The position numbers and the translations under genes were made by a program. A DNA stretch of 64,000 bases from Juglans regia (taxonomy: Eukaryota > Streptophyta > Magnoliopsida > Fagales > Juglandaceae), in NCBI RefSeq assembly GCF_001411555.2, contig NC_049912.1:23197722-23261721 (forward strand), written 5' to 3'. Positions 1 to 11,354 of this stretch are shown in pieces. The notes under the pieces were generated by a model, which worked only from the letters and a program-made list of their open reading frames with translations, was not told the origin of the DNA and made no database searches. How positions within the stretch are numbered: position 1 is the first letter of the stretch; each line of letters starts with the position of its first letter.

Positions 1-2
1 AG

Positions 3-2494
3 GAGTTGCTGGATGAACTACATGGTGCTAAGGTATTTTCAAAGCTGGATTTGAGGTCGGGCTACCATCAAATACAGATGAAGCCCGAGGATATCCCAAA
101 GACGGCCTTCCGGACACATGAAGGGCATTATGAGTTTCTAGTTATGCCATTTGGCTTGACTAATGCTCCATCAACCTTCCAACGCTTAATGAATCAGGTT
201 TTTAAACTGTATCTCAGAAAATTCATTTTAGTATTTTTTTTATGATATTTTAGTTTATAGTCAAAATGCAGCAGCTCATTTGAACCATTTAAAGATTATT
301 TTTTATGCCTTGAGGCAGCACCAGTTATTTGCTAAAATGAGCAAATGCAGCTTTGGTTTAAATGAAGTGTCGTACTTGGGCCATCTCATTTCTGGCAAGG
401 GTGTACAGGCTGACCCTGAAAAGCTGAAGGTAATGCTAGATTGGCCTACCCCACAATCAGTTCAAGACTTGAGAGGTTTTCTAGGCCTCACGGGGTATTA
501 TCAGAGGTTTATAAAAGGATATGGGGTTGTTGCTGCCAGGCTAACATATTTGTTAAAGAAAGAAGGTTTTAAATGGACTAGTGAAGCACAAGTTGCCTTT
601 GACAGCTTGAAGACTGCCGTGACCCAACCCCCTGTCTTGGCATTACCAAACTTTCATTCACCTTTTGTAATTGAGTGTGATGCATCAGGGGAGGCTATTG
701 GAGCTGTTTTGATGCAATCAAGAAAGCCAATAGCCTTTTTCAACAAGGCTTTGAAAGGTAGGGCTGTGTGTATGTCGACTTATGAAAAGGAACTTTTTGC
801 ACTAGTTTCAGCAATGCAAAAGTGGCGCCCCTATCTGTTAGGCCAGGCTTTTGTTGTTAAACCTGATCATCAAAGCCTCAAATTTTTGTTGGAGCAGAGA
901 GTAGGAACCACTATGCAACAAAAGTGGATTTCTAAACTGTTGGGATATGATTTTGTAGTGGAATTCAAGAAAAGAAGAGAGAATGTTGTAGCAGATGCCT
1001 TGTCTAGGCAGAGGGAGGAAATTACAGCAACACTATCTGTGATATCCCTACCTAGTTGGGACTGGGTGGAAGAAATTAAGACTTTATATGAGGGGGACCC
1101 TATTGTACAAGGGTTATGGAAGAAACATCAATCTGGTGATTTAAGCATCCCTTATACAGTGAAGAATGGATTGCTTTTATATAAAAACCAAATCTATATT
1201 CCAGCAATTCAGGGCCTAATTCAAAAAATATTAGAGTTAATCCATAGCAGTCTTATGGGTGGACATATGGGGTTTCACAAAACCCTACATAGACTTAGGA
1301 GGGATTTCTATTCGCCTGGCCAGAAAGCTAATGTGAAGCCATTTCTAAGGTAGTGTGATATATGCCAAGTGGTGAAGGTAGACAACTCCCTCCCCTGTGG
1401 GCTTTTACAACCCTTGCCCATTCCCTCTAAACCGTGGGCAGATATAATGATGGATTTTGTTGAAGGGTTACTTAACTCTAGAAAATTTAATGCCTTTTGG
1501 GTGGTGGTGGACAGATTTACGAAATATGGCCATTTTGTTCCCATTTCTCATCCATACACAGCAAAGGTGGTGGCCCAACTTTTTATGAAGCACATGTTTA
1601 AGCTCCATGGAATGCCACAGTCAATAGTTTCGGACAGGGACCCCTCTTTCACAAGTCGGTTTTGGAAGGAATTATTCTCCTTACAGGGGGTTCAACTAGC
1701 CTTCAGCACTGCTTACCATCCACAAACAGATGGCCAAACAAAGGCAGTCAATAAATGGGTAGAAAACTATCTAAGGAGTTATGTGGGGGGACAGACCAAA
1801 TGATTGGGCTCAATGGATTGAATTGGCAGAGTGGTGTTATAATTCTAGTAAGCATGCATCCATAAAAATAACCCCATTTCAAGCATTATACGGGTATTTT
1901 CCCTCTAAACTAAGCAATTGTATTCCAGGTTCAGCAAGGTGGGAGGAAGTAAAAGTTACATTGCGGAACCGTGAGCAACTGTGGAACCTGTTCAAACAGA
2001 AAATGGTTATGGCCCGAGAAAGAATGCAGAAATACGCCAATAGCAAGAGGAAGGAACAAAGTTACCAGATTGGGGATTGGGTTTTCCTCAAATTACAGCC
2101 CTATCGGCAGTCTTAAATCAGCCGGCGCCAAAGTCTTAAACTTTCACCTCGCTATTACGGGCCATACCAAATAGAACAAAGGATCGGGGAGGTAGCCTAT
2201 CATTTGAAGCTTCCAGCCGTAGCACAGATTCACAATGTATTTCATGTTTCACAGCTCAAGCCCAAGCTCAGCCAAGGAGTGTTACCACTAACAACACTGC
2301 CACTGATAGACAATAAAGGAGTTATCAAAGCAGAACCAGAGGAAGTATTACAGAGGAGATTAAAGAAGGTCAAGAACCAACCTTTAGTGGAGATGTTGAT
2401 CCGCTGGCAAGGACAAAAGGTAGAGGAGGCTTCGTGGGAGCTGCACCACCGTCTTTGTGAAGCTTTTCCCCACCTTGTGGGAAAGGTTTTTTGA
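3..2494 (+). pseudogene. gypsy pol: RT-RNase H-integrase-chromodomain, broken
   Basis: The RT palm ([20 protein letters not shown]) runs to about 240. The catalytic FFDD box there is lost: an extra T shifts the frame and the first Asp codon reads Tyr. Reading resumes at 280 with the RT thumb, then RNase H (IECDASGEAIGAVL, STYEKELFAL, ADALSR). The HHCC finger is interrupted by TAG at 1351 just before CDICQ. The integrase core keeps two Asp (VVVDRFTKYGHF and SDRDPSF), but the third acidic residue reads Lys (GQTK, codon 1741-1743). A frameshift follows near 1785 and another near 2110. The chromodomain (MLIRWQGQKVEEASWE) lies at about 2330-2450. No functional polyprotein is possible. Confidence 0.9.
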
Positions 2495-2507
2495 AGGGAG
2501 AGAGAGT
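2493..2507 (+). other. polypurine tract of the gypsy element
   Basis: A GAAGGGAGAGAGAG run sits between the end of pol and a TGTCATA start, the expected place for the plus-strand primer next to the 3' LTR. Confidence 0.6.
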
Positions 2508-2947
2508 TGTCATACGGCGGCATGAAGAAGCAGATCTAAGAAGTGAACTACTTGCTGTCGTGAAGATGAGTTAGGGTAAGTGCGGTCGTGGGCTGAGGAC
2601 CATGGGCTTCGTAATGGGTTGCTGAAGAAATAAGAGGAATGATGGACCCAAGAGATGTCGTGGCTAGACAGGATGGGCCAACTATGTTAGTTACTTGTTT
2701 AGTTACATGCAGTATTGTAAGGGCCTTGAGTCCATATTAGAGTGAGGACTTATTAGTAATTCAATGCTTTCTAGTATATTAGCAAGCACAGTGTTCACGC
2801 CTGAGGAACTTGGAATATTATTCTATTATTGTGTAGTGGAGGAGCTTTCCCTTGAAGAAATCGTGGTTCTCTGTTTTATAGCAGAAATAGAGTTATCCCC
2901 ATTTCATTACTCTCTCTACATACATCAATCTAGTACATTCTATTACA
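2508..2947 (+). repeat. putative 3' LTR of the gypsy element
   Basis: The stretch begins TGTCATACGG directly after the polypurine tract and is taken to end at TATTACA, giving TG...CA ends and about 440 bp. The partner LTR is outside the window, so the right edge is inferred. A short ORF inside (2764-2955) is not considered a gene. Confidence 0.5.
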
Positions 2948-4382
2948 AAAAATGATCATGTGTTCAAGAGCATAGAGAGACCGCAAATTTCGTATAGAAT
3001 AATTTTCAACATTGATTTTCTGAGTACATTAATTAATTACAGTCCTAAATTTATAAATAACTTGAAAGTGAAATCTAATACTAATATCAAAGACTTGAGA
3101 AAATATAGCATGCTTTTTCTTAAAAATTTATATCATTGATCAAATTAAAGGATATAGAGATGATCAAGTAATTACTTGCGAGGCAGCAAGCTGGAAGACG
3201 GGATATTTTCCAAAACTGTCGCTAGTAGCTGTAAGTCTCACTTGGCTGTTGTTGTCACCGGTACGTAGTACTCCCTGAAGATATGATGGTTGCACAACTA
3301 ACGTGTGGTTACCAACTTAGCATGACGCGATCCAGCTAACGTGTGGTTGTTATAAATAATGTGCACTCTTTTTTGAAAAAAAAAAAGGTTGTTGCTATAG
3401 TCATCGGTAGTAGATGAACCCTATCCTGAAGAAATGAAGGCCGCACAGCTAACGTGTAGTTACCCATAACATCCCGTACCATATCTCTTACTTATGTAAA
3501 TGAACATGTGATCACATTAATGATATTTGACTTGTGACAATGAAGATGTGATGCATGTTTACGGTATTTATTACCTTTCATGATTTTGATTGATTGCCCA
3601 TCTTTTAATTGTACGTACGTAATCGTTTGGAACGAGGCCAAATGGGCATCATATGCATGCATGCAGCTGAAACTGGAAGAAATCTTATTGGATCATGCAG
3701 TACTCTTCCTCGCCAGCTGTAATATGCACTGGCAATAGTCTTGCATCTTATTGGAGCAAGTCGTCCTCTTCGCCATTAAATTAGATTAGACAGTGTAACA
3801 ACCATTGACAAGTTGTCCATTGACGGCGAAACAAGCCCAAGACTATTCAATCCGGCTGTGTGCAACTGTAGCAACAAATATTATAAATATAACTGCTACA
3901 CAACTTAGACTTCAATTACTTAGCTTGACAGTAAAAGCCATGTGCATTTTATCACCTTGCTCGTGAGCATATAAAACAAGTACTACAATTTACTTTAATC
4001 ACCGTGAATAATCATGAAAATGCCTGTCAAACAATTAATTAAGGAGAAATGATTTATATGTGTAAGTTTCACACATTCTATTTAAAAAAAATGAATAAAT
4101 TTAAGATCTACATAACAAAATATACTTTTTTAATAATAGATCTAACTTTTTTCATATGGAGAATACAAACTTTCACATTATAAAATTATATCTAGCATCA
4201 CTCTTAATTAAGCAAATCAACCTCTCCATAATTCCAAAAACATAATATTGTCAGAATGTGCTTAATTTTTAAGTTTAGCGTAATTGGATACGGCAATATC
4301 TTGACACACGTATATTTGAGATATATTAAATATAAACTAATTTACTTTGAGAAGCCCTTTGTCAAAAAATTAAATATAGCAT
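2948..4382. other. intergenic, with a diverged local duplication
   Basis: No gene seen. Segments 3247-3314 and 3388-3467 are diverged copies of one sequence, each ending in a variant of GCACARCTAACGTGTRGTTA; a third short copy of that motif is near 3335. The rest is AT-rich unique-looking sequence. Confidence 0.5.
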
Positions 4383-4970
4383 GGTATCGGAGCCATGTTA
4401 ACAACCATGTTTGCAGTCCGCCACGTCATTAGTTATGTCTGCTTCTACATTCTCAGCATTCTTCCACTGCCTCTGTCTTCTCTGGTTGTGCCTTGTCACC
4501 GTTATCTAGATGTTGCTCACTATCGCCAAACATATGTAATCGTTGAAAGGACTACCACGTCTGCAGTCTGCTACGTCAGCAACCATGTCTACTTTGTCCT
4601 TCTCGGCATTCCTCTGCTACCTGTCTTCATGGCTGATCCTTGCCACCGTTCAGGCGTTTCTCACTACTATCAGACATCATATGTAGATGCTACAAGGACT
4701 ACTACAAAATTTCTTAATCACTATGCCACATCAGCACAATAAGACTTAGTTTCGTTATTTGGTTGACAATCTCAAGTTGGTTTTTTATACACCTTGCATT
4801 TGAGGGGGCTGATAGTGTATATGTGAGTGTGTTAATTATGTGTATGAATATGAGTCTGACATTTCTTGAGTGAGACTTTTGTATTGTCTTAATCTCTTAT
4901 ATAAAAGCTATATTAAACTATATTAAAAGATGCACCATGATGTAGAGAATACAATTCTAACAACATGCAT
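4383..4970 (+). mobile_element. possible non-autonomous LTR element core (PBS and PPT signals)
   Basis: TGGTATCGGAGCC at 4383 resembles the Met-tRNA primer-binding site of Ty1/copia elements (usually TGGTATCAGAGC). TTTGAGGGGGCTG near 4800 resembles a copia polypurine tract, followed by TGATAGTGTATATG as a possible LTR start. Between them is a diverged tandem duplication of about 150-170 bp (4405-4560 and 4561-4715). I cannot align convincing LTRs on the two sides, so this may be a decayed TRIM-like element or coincidence. The ORF at 4395-4742 spans the duplication and looks non-coding. Confidence 0.3.
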
Positions 4971-5156
4971 GTGATGTTATATAAGTAAATCAGTTATATA
5001 AATATAAACACTAACTTCAAACGTGTTGTATTTTTGAGCTGGATTTTGTGGAGGGTTAAATTCAATGTTGTTGTAGCATGGGGCAGTGTCTTATAACAGG
5101 TTATAGATTGGTTATGGACCTTCGTAGCAGAGGAGCCTTTCTCTTTAAATTATTAT

Positions 5157-5345
5157 CACTACAACAGAATGTGCCTTTTGTGACAAAGGAAACTGTCACC
5201 AAAAAAGGACAAACCGTCACTAAACATATTTGGTGACAGTTTGAAACCGTCACCACAACCGTCACCTAAAGTGCGTCACAGAAAACATTTGGTGACGCTT
5301 TACTGTTCAACCGTCACAAAATATATTTTTAGTGACGGTTGGAAG
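5157..5345 (+). repeat. CACTA-1 left terminus and subterminal repeats
   Basis: After the CACTACAACA end come alternating AACCGTCAC and GTGACNGTT motifs every 15-30 bp up to about 5340, in both orientations. In En/Spm such motifs are bound by the element's own DNA-binding protein; that role is inferred here. Confidence 0.8.
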
Positions 5346-5910
5346 TGTTCCGTTTGGTACAACGTTCGAACGTTCATATTTTTGTGATGGTTATAAACTG
5401 TCACAGAAAATAACGTTCGGACGTAAAATAAAACGTTCGGACGTTATACCCGACCGATTGGCGTTCGAATGAGATAATTTGACGTTTGCTGAATATCGTT
5501 CGAACGTATCATATTTACATTCGGACGTTCACCCGACCGATTGGCGTTCGAATGAGAGAATTTTATGTTCGTTGAAAATCTTTCGAACGCAATATATTTA
5601 CGTTCGAATGTTAATGCGTCCGAACGTTAACTACAATAAACGTTCGAATATTTGTTCGAACGTAAACGTAAATGTTCAAACGTAGCGTGTATAATGTTCG
5701 GACGTTATTTCGAATGTAAATGAATGAGCGTTCGAATGCAAGTTCCTTGTTCGAACGTTAATCGCTTTACCGTTCGAACGGTTTGTTCATTTTAGCGTGA
5801 ATACATTCGAACATACAGTTTGACGTTCGAACGATCAAATTGTATTTACGTTCGAACGTTTGTTCTGTGAACCAAAGTTCGAACGATTTTTATTTACATT
5901 CGAACGTACA
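5346..5910. repeat. cluster 1 of the ACGTTCGAACGT palindrome
   Basis: Dense copies and one- or two-base variants of ACGTTCGAACGT, which is its own reverse complement, often with spacing of 25-40 bp. A perfect 12-mer is at 5848-5859, and cores CGTTCGAACG are at 5497 and near 5770. Many variants differ by C to T or G to A, as expected from deamination of methylated CpG. Confidence 0.85.
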
Positions 5911-6047
5911 GATCAGAAATACTAATTTCATAAAATTTAAAAACATAATACCAATGTTATATCATATTACATACCCAATTAACAATAACAATGTCTTATA
6001 AAAGCACAAAATTAGATATTAAAACTAGTCAGAAATATTGATAAAAT

Positions 6048-6251
6048 TTATTTCTTCTTTTTCCCTCGCCCACGGGGATTCTGTTGCAACGACATAACAC
6101 GCTCCATTTGCACCATCATCTCTCGTTGCACTTGCTCTTGCACTTCACTGCGTATTCTTTCCTCTTGGTCTCTCTGTTGGTCCTGCAAACGCGTCTCTAA
6201 ATGAGACTGTCGTTCTAAGAGAGACTCTAACTCTTGCTGTCTCGACCTCAT
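6048..6251 (-). CDS. coiled-coil tail of a CACTA-encoded protein, likely last exon
   Basis: A 67-residue frame that is almost wholly charged or Gln-rich (ELESLLERQSHLETRLQDQQ ...) and ends in a basic RGRGKKKK tail. Heptad-like spacing predicts a coiled coil, with a nuclear-localisation-like end. Its position, in antisense near one end of a CACTA element, matches the C-terminal coiled coil of plant transposase-associated proteins (Transposase_24-like), but nothing else of such a protein is visible. It may be the final exon of an otherwise deleted gene. The sequence just upstream (about 6256-6335) recurs in inverse orientation at 57158-57235. Confidence 0.45.
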   Translation of the reverse strand: MRSRQQELESLLERQSHLETRLQDQQRDQEERIRSEVQEQVQREMMVQMERVMSLQQNPRGRGKKKK

Positions 6252-6359
6252 ATACTCATTAAGTATATTTACTTAATTCCAACTCTACTTATTTAGTAGG
6301 TTCAAGACTTTTTTATTGAAGAGTATTTTAAAGGTTATATTAAAATTTTAATTATTATC

Positions 6360-6750
6360 ATTCTTAAAGTATAATTTTAATTGTTATACTTAAATTTCAA
6401 AAGTTTTAATATAATTTTAAATATTATAATTCTTAAAGAGTTACTTTTATTTGTTATTACTTAATTTCAAATTATATTATCAATATTTAATTATTACTAT
6501 TCTTAAAGTTTCTTATTTTAATTATCATACTTAAATTTCAAAGGTTATAATATAATTTTAATTATTATAATTCTTAAAGAGTTACTTTTATTTGTTATTA
6601 CTTAATTTCAAATTATATTATCAATATTTAATTATTACTATTCTTAAAGTTTCTTATTTTAATTATCATACTTAAATTTCAAAGGTTATAATATAATTTT
6701 AATTATTATAATTCTTAAAGAGTTACTTTTATTTGTTATTACTAAATTTG
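6360..6750. repeat. AT-rich tandem repeat, unit about 140 bp
   Basis: Roughly three direct copies of a unit containing AATTCTTAAAGAGTTACTTT followed by TTATTTGTTATTACTTAATT. The motif TTTCAAARGTT recurs near 6395, 6537 and 6678. The last two copies are nearly identical, indicating recent duplication inside the element. Confidence 0.8.
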
Positions 6751-7376
6751 AAATATTATTATCACAATATTTCAAATTTATATTTCAAGATATTCCCAAT
6801 AACTCACAAACTATTTACAAACTATACAAATAATAATCACAATATATTCACAATAACATTGTATATATTCACAAAACATGTATTAACAAAGCTTAAGGAC
6901 AATATATTTGTAACAATGTAAACATATTCAAACGTCATTCACAAATAATAATTTAAATTGCTCAAGTTCATATCACAATATATTCACAATAACACACAAT
7001 ATATTCACAAAATAATATGTCACATGTATTAACATATTCACAAAATAATATGCCACATGTATTAACATATTCCATATCACAACAAACTTTACAATAATTC
7101 ACAAACTATTTACAAACTATACAAATAATAATCACATTATTTCAAGAGTAAGCATAAAATCACATGCAACAACATATTGATAAAGTTTAGAAATATACCT
7201 AGCACTCACATTGTTCTAGCCTCTTACAAATCAAAATCTTCCAACTTCCCAAAACAACAAATCCTTCAAAAAAATACAATACTAATTTATTAGAAATATT
7301 CTATAACAAAAACACAATATAAATATCATAAAATTCATAAAAGGACAATAAATTAAAATTTTTTCTTACCAAGACT
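6751..7376. repeat. AT-rich CACTA-1 interior, partly duplicated near 9230-9430
   Basis: Short CACAATATATTCACAA-type repeats fill this stretch. The block at about 7080-7215 (TTTCAAGAGTAAGCATAAAA and flanks, ending in a CACTCAC) recurs in direct orientation at about 9310-9430. The two copies bracket the palindrome cluster and the 185-bp array. No coding frame is convincing. Confidence 0.6.
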
Positions 7377-7442
7377 CAACTCTCTCTCACTCTCTAACTC
7401 AACTCTCTCTCACTCTAATCCTCTCTCTCTCTCTCTCTCCTG
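7377..7442. repeat. CT-rich simple repeat
   Basis: Runs of CTCTCTCACTCT and (CT)n. On the plus strand this resembles the pyrimidine-rich leader of plant genes, but no start codon context follows. Confidence 0.7.
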
Positions 7443-7491
7443 CAGAGCCTCGGGCCATAAGGAATTTCTAACCCTCTCACTCTCTGTTGCG

Positions 7492-7529
7492 TGCACGGGA
7501 GAAGAAGAAATGATATATTTCTCCCGTGC
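7492..7529. other. short perfect hairpin
   Basis: GCACGGGAGAA at 7492-7502 pairs exactly with TTCTCCCGTGC at 7519-7529 around a 16-base loop. It lies between the CT-rich tract and palindrome cluster 2. Function unknown. Confidence 0.6.
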
Positions 7530-7554
7530 GCGTACTGATTATGTTCTAATATAT

Positions 7555-8045
7555 AAGTTCATACGTTCGAACGTTTAAGTTGTACGTCCGAACGTTATAT
7601 TTTAAAATTTTCCCGCCCAGAACGTTTGGACGTTTAAAATACACGTTCGAACATAACCTTATTCTAATGTAACATAAAATGTAGCGGGAAAGTTCCCGCA
7701 CTTTCCTTCCCTATGTTCGAATGTAGCACAATTTTCCGTTTGAACGTTCTAAGATTTTCAGATGAACGTTCGAACGTCTAACTAAGACGTCCGAACGTAC
7801 ATTTCATCAAAGTGTTGCCATATTTGAGCGGGAAATATCCCGCACTAATTTAACTAACGTTCGGACGTTAACAGATTTGGCGTTCGGATGTACATAATTT
7901 TCTGGTGATTTTCATTAATTAACGTTCGCACGTATAGTATAAATGTCCAAACGTCTGAATAATCACGCAGATACCTTAATCGAGCGGGAAATTTCCCGCT
8001 CTTGGTTTAACGTTCGAACGTTAACTTGAAAGGTTCGAACGTACT
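7555..8045. repeat. cluster 2: ACGTTCGAACGT palindromes with E2F-like palindromes
   Basis: ACGTTCGAACGT variants alternate with three copies of a 16-bp palindrome of the form GCGGGAAANNTCCCGC (7684-7699, 7828-7843, 7984-7999), spaced about 150 bp apart, plus TTTTCCCGCC near 7608. Each half contains TTTCCCGC or a near match, the plant E2F/DP consensus (TTTSSCGC). A perfect ACGTTCGAACGT is at 8010-8021. The spacing suggests an amplified unit. Any E2F role is inference. Confidence 0.75.
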
Positions 8046-8063
8046 ATTCCTACTATACTTATT

Positions 8064-9212
8064 AAATGAGAACATAAATCATGTATATTATATATAAACT
8101 ATACCATATATATATAAATCTTAAGGATATATATTAAATTGTTATTTATTAAATTCTAACTTATATACTAACTTATAATATAATATATATTTTTAATTGT
8201 ATATATCTATAACTCTATACTACACTGTATAGTATGCTAGCATAATACTTTAAATGAGAACATAAATCATGTATATAATATATAAACTATGCCATATATA
8301 TATAAATCGTAACGATATATATTAAATTGTTACTTATTAAATTCTTACTTATATACTAACTTATAATATAATATATATTACATTGTATATATCTATAACT
8401 ATATACTACATTGTATAGTTTGATAGCATAATACTTTAAATGATAACATAAATGTATATAATATATAAACTATACCATGCATATATATAAATCTTAAGGA
8501 TATATATTAAATTGTTATTTATTAAATTCTAACTTATATATTTAATTATAATATATATATATTACATAGTATATATCTATAACTATATACTACATTATAT
8601 AGTATGATAGCATAATACTTTAAATGAGAACATAAGTGTATATAATATATAAACTATACTATATATATAAATCTTAAGGATATATATTAAATTGTTACAT
8701 ATTAAATTCTAACTTATATACTAACTTATAATATAATATATATATTACATTGTATATATCTATAAATATATACTACATTGTATAGTATGATAGCATAATA
8801 CTTTAAATGAGAACATAAGTGTATATAATATATAAACTATACTATATATATAAATCTTAAGGATATATATTAAATTGTTACTTATTAAATTCTAACTTAT
8901 ATACTAACTTATAATATAATATATATATATTACATTGTATATATCTATAACTATATACTACATTGTATAGTATGATAGCATAATACTTTAAATGAGAACA
9001 TAAATGTATATAATATATAAACTATACCATATATATATATTTTGCTTTTAAGGATATATATTAAATTGTTACTTATTAAATTCTAACTTATATACTAACT
9101 TATAATATAATATATATATATATATATATTACATTGTATATATTTATAACTATATACTACATTGTATAGTATGATAGAATAATACTTTAAATGAGAACAT
9201 AAATGTATATAA
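8064..9212. repeat. 185-bp AT-rich tandem array, six copies plus a partial
   Basis: The marker AAATGAGAACATAA (one copy AAATGATAACATAA) starts units at 8064, 8252, 8438, 8622, 8805, 8990 and 9189, with periods of 183-199 bp. Each unit contains TTAAGGATATATATTAAATT or a near copy, and a conserved TACATTGTATAGT. Units are highly similar, so the array expanded recently. No protein is encoded. Confidence 0.9.
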
Positions 9213-9544
9213 TAAAGAATATTTATGTGTTAAATCCATATCACAGAATATTTACAATATTTTTACAACAATATTTATACACATATTAATTTATCAATAA
9301 ACACCATAAACTCATAAACTATTCACAAAATTTACAAAAAATAATCACAATTATTTCAAGAGTAAGCATAAAATCACAACAACATGTATAAACATATTGC
9401 TAAACTTCATAAATATAACAAGTACTCACGAACGTCAAACCAATTTGGCTTAATTGTCAATAATATTATATAACATCTTAATATATAATATAAACAATTA
9501 TAATATAATATATTATAGATATTATTGTTGAAATTAAATTGACA

Positions 9545-10420
9545 AACATTCGAACGTAATTATTATTACGTTCGAACGTTCTGTGTATATAAGGCCAAAA
9601 CCGAACGTCGAAACAACATTTCCAAAACGTCATCAACAAACGTCCGTTACGTTGTACGCCGCCACGCCTCCGTCACCGCCGCCGTCAACTCCGCCACAAC
9701 CGTCACAAAAAGGTAGGTATTCATCTTTTATTCAAATAACATATATTTTATTGAGATTTGGATTAAGTTTTGTTTAAAATGGGATAAGTGGTGGCCGGAT
9801 ATTCAACTTCATTTTCCGGCCATCACGGCCAGCCATTGGCCGAATACTCACCATAAATGTTTCTTGAAGTGTATACTTCATTTCTACGGTGACATTTCGA
9901 CATTTAGAACCTTGTAGAGAAATTTTTGAGATTTCAATAATGGTTGAGTCGACTCAGCTCTGCATCGTAACGTTCGAACGTTTCACCGAGACGTTCGAGC
10001 GTAACCTTCTTACATTCGAACGTTTTATTCATCAATTTTCATAAACGTTTAATGTATACTCTAAATATTATTAAACGACATACGTCCGAACGTTATATTT
10101 TACTTTCGAACGTAAATCACATACGGTCGGACGTTTAATTATAACGTTCGAACGTAGTGATTTTCTACGTTATTCATGCTTCGACGTTCGGATGTTCGTA
10201 TTTACGTTCACACGTAAAACAAATATGTTTGAACGTAAAACATAAACGTCCGAACGTACTTCAGCCAATATTTATTTACTGTTTATGTTCGAACGTCTAT
10301 GTTTTACATTCGAATGTATATGTTTTACATTCGAACATCAATTTATTTACATTATTGATCGTGCGAACGTATAAACTAACGTTCGAACGTTTATCTTTAC
10401 CGTTCGAACGTGAAAGACAA
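9545..10420. repeat. cluster 3 of the ACGTTCGAACGT palindrome, upstream of the transposon gene
   Basis: Perfect 12-mers at 9568-9579, 9970-9981, 10144-10155 and 10379-10390, with many variants between. The cluster covers the apparent leader and intron region of the gene at 10593. A possible first exon (about 9590-9714, Pro/Ser-rich) ends at a GTAGGTAT donor-like site. An acceptor-like TTTTCAG is at about 10502-10508. Confidence 0.8.
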
Positions 10421-10592
10421 AATTTTCGAATATTAATGCAGAGCAGCTTCAAATTAATACAAAAAAATGCATTAATGTAAATAATTTTTTTTCCTTTTCT
10501 ATTTTCAGGATATGGCTCTTCCACTGCATACTAGGAAACGAGGGAGGAAATGAGCCACGTCGGACACTGTGCGTATCGGAGCTCGTATTGTT

Positions 10593-11354
10593 ATGGTAGA
10601 GCGAGAGGTCATGATTAATGAGTTCAACGAACTCTGTTGGCAGCAGACGAACCTGAGAGATGTTTTCCTCAGTAGAGGCTGGGGAAATATTTGCACATTG
10701 AGGGGGAAGATGTACCCCTCAATGGTTCAAGAATTTTATATGGGGATGTGTGACATGCCTCATGATGCATCCTCTCACACTGTGACTGTACGCGGTGTTT
10801 CCATTGAGGTATCACCAGATGTCATCGGCGAGCACCTTGGGATTCGTCGAGGAGTTGAGACATTTGCACATTCAACACCCCGTGAGGATGTAGGCACTTC
10901 TACATCATCTACTGGCCAGGCATTTGAGTCAGCATCAGCCAGAGATGCAGGCCAGTCAGAGGCTGAGGATACTGGCGTCGAGGCTCGGGATGATGACCGA
11001 GACGAGGATTTCTACATTCTCACCTGGAGGGATCGCATGCAGATCGAGCGGAAGAACGCCTTCAACCAGAACAATCTGCTGCATTTCTTCCGCATGTTGC
11101 ACCTTATTGTTGCAACAAATGTCGATCCCGTGGCTCATAAAACCACATTTAGTCGGCTTCGGGCACAATTTTTTATACGAGTGGCACGTGGAGATCCTAT
11201 AGATTTTCCACTGCATATCTTTGAGAGGATCCGTTACGAGGCTAGCATCGTCTCCACAGATAATCTCCCATACGGTGTCCTCATCAGCCGACTATTACTT
11301 GCACGGGGAGTGCCGACCCAGGCAGAGGAGCGGGTCAAAGATCAGATGACATGA
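10593..11354 (+). CDS. putative plant transposon protein (Transposase_32-like), N-terminal part
   Basis: A 253-residue frame from the ATG at 10593. The order is a conserved block with SRGWGNICTLRGKMYPSM and VRGVSIEVSPDVIGEHLGI, an acidic low-complexity linker (about residues 85-140), and a second block with LLHFFRMLHLIVATNVDP and LPYGVLISRLLLARGVPT. This layout resembles the 'putative plant transposon protein' domain found in many plant TE-derived proteins, of unknown biochemical role. An in-frame ATG at 10512 starts only a 13-codon basic peptide before TGA, so 10593 is preferred; the copy at 60117 keeps the same ATG. The frame ends by overlapping the next ORF by four bases (ATGA). Confidence 0.6.
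   Translation: MVEREVMINEFNELCWQQTNLRDVFLSRGWGNICTLRGKMYPSMVQEFYMGMCDMPHDASSHTVTVRGVSIEVSPDVIGEHLGIRRGVETFAHSTPREDVGTSTSSTGQAFESASARDAGQSEAEDTGVEARDDDRDEDFYILTWRDRMQIERKNAFNQNNLLHFFRMLHLIVATNVDPVAHKTTFSRLRAQFFIRVARGDPIDFPLHIFERIRYEASIVSTDNLPYGVLISRLLLARGVPTQAEERVKDQMT

Larger units (their letters stand above)
1..2947 (+). mobile_element. Ty3/gypsy chromovirus, 3' portion
   Basis: Only the downstream half of an LTR retrotransposon lies in the window, which opens inside reverse transcriptase. Domains run RT, RNase H, integrase zinc finger, integrase core, chromodomain, then a polypurine tract and a putative 3' LTR. This order, with a C-terminal chromodomain, is that of plant chromoviruses. Stops and frameshifts throughout make it non-autonomous. 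The 5' LTR, gag and protease must lie left of base 1, if they survive. Confidence 0.9.

Noticed and set aside
4395..4742. 115-residue ORF
   Set aside because: Spans a diverged tandem duplication between PBS-like and PPT-like sites; no domain, and the repeated units give no consistent protein repeat.
8064..9212. CRISPR-like array of regularly spaced repeats
   Set aside because: Units are contiguous 185-bp tandem repeats without spacers, in a plant transposon.
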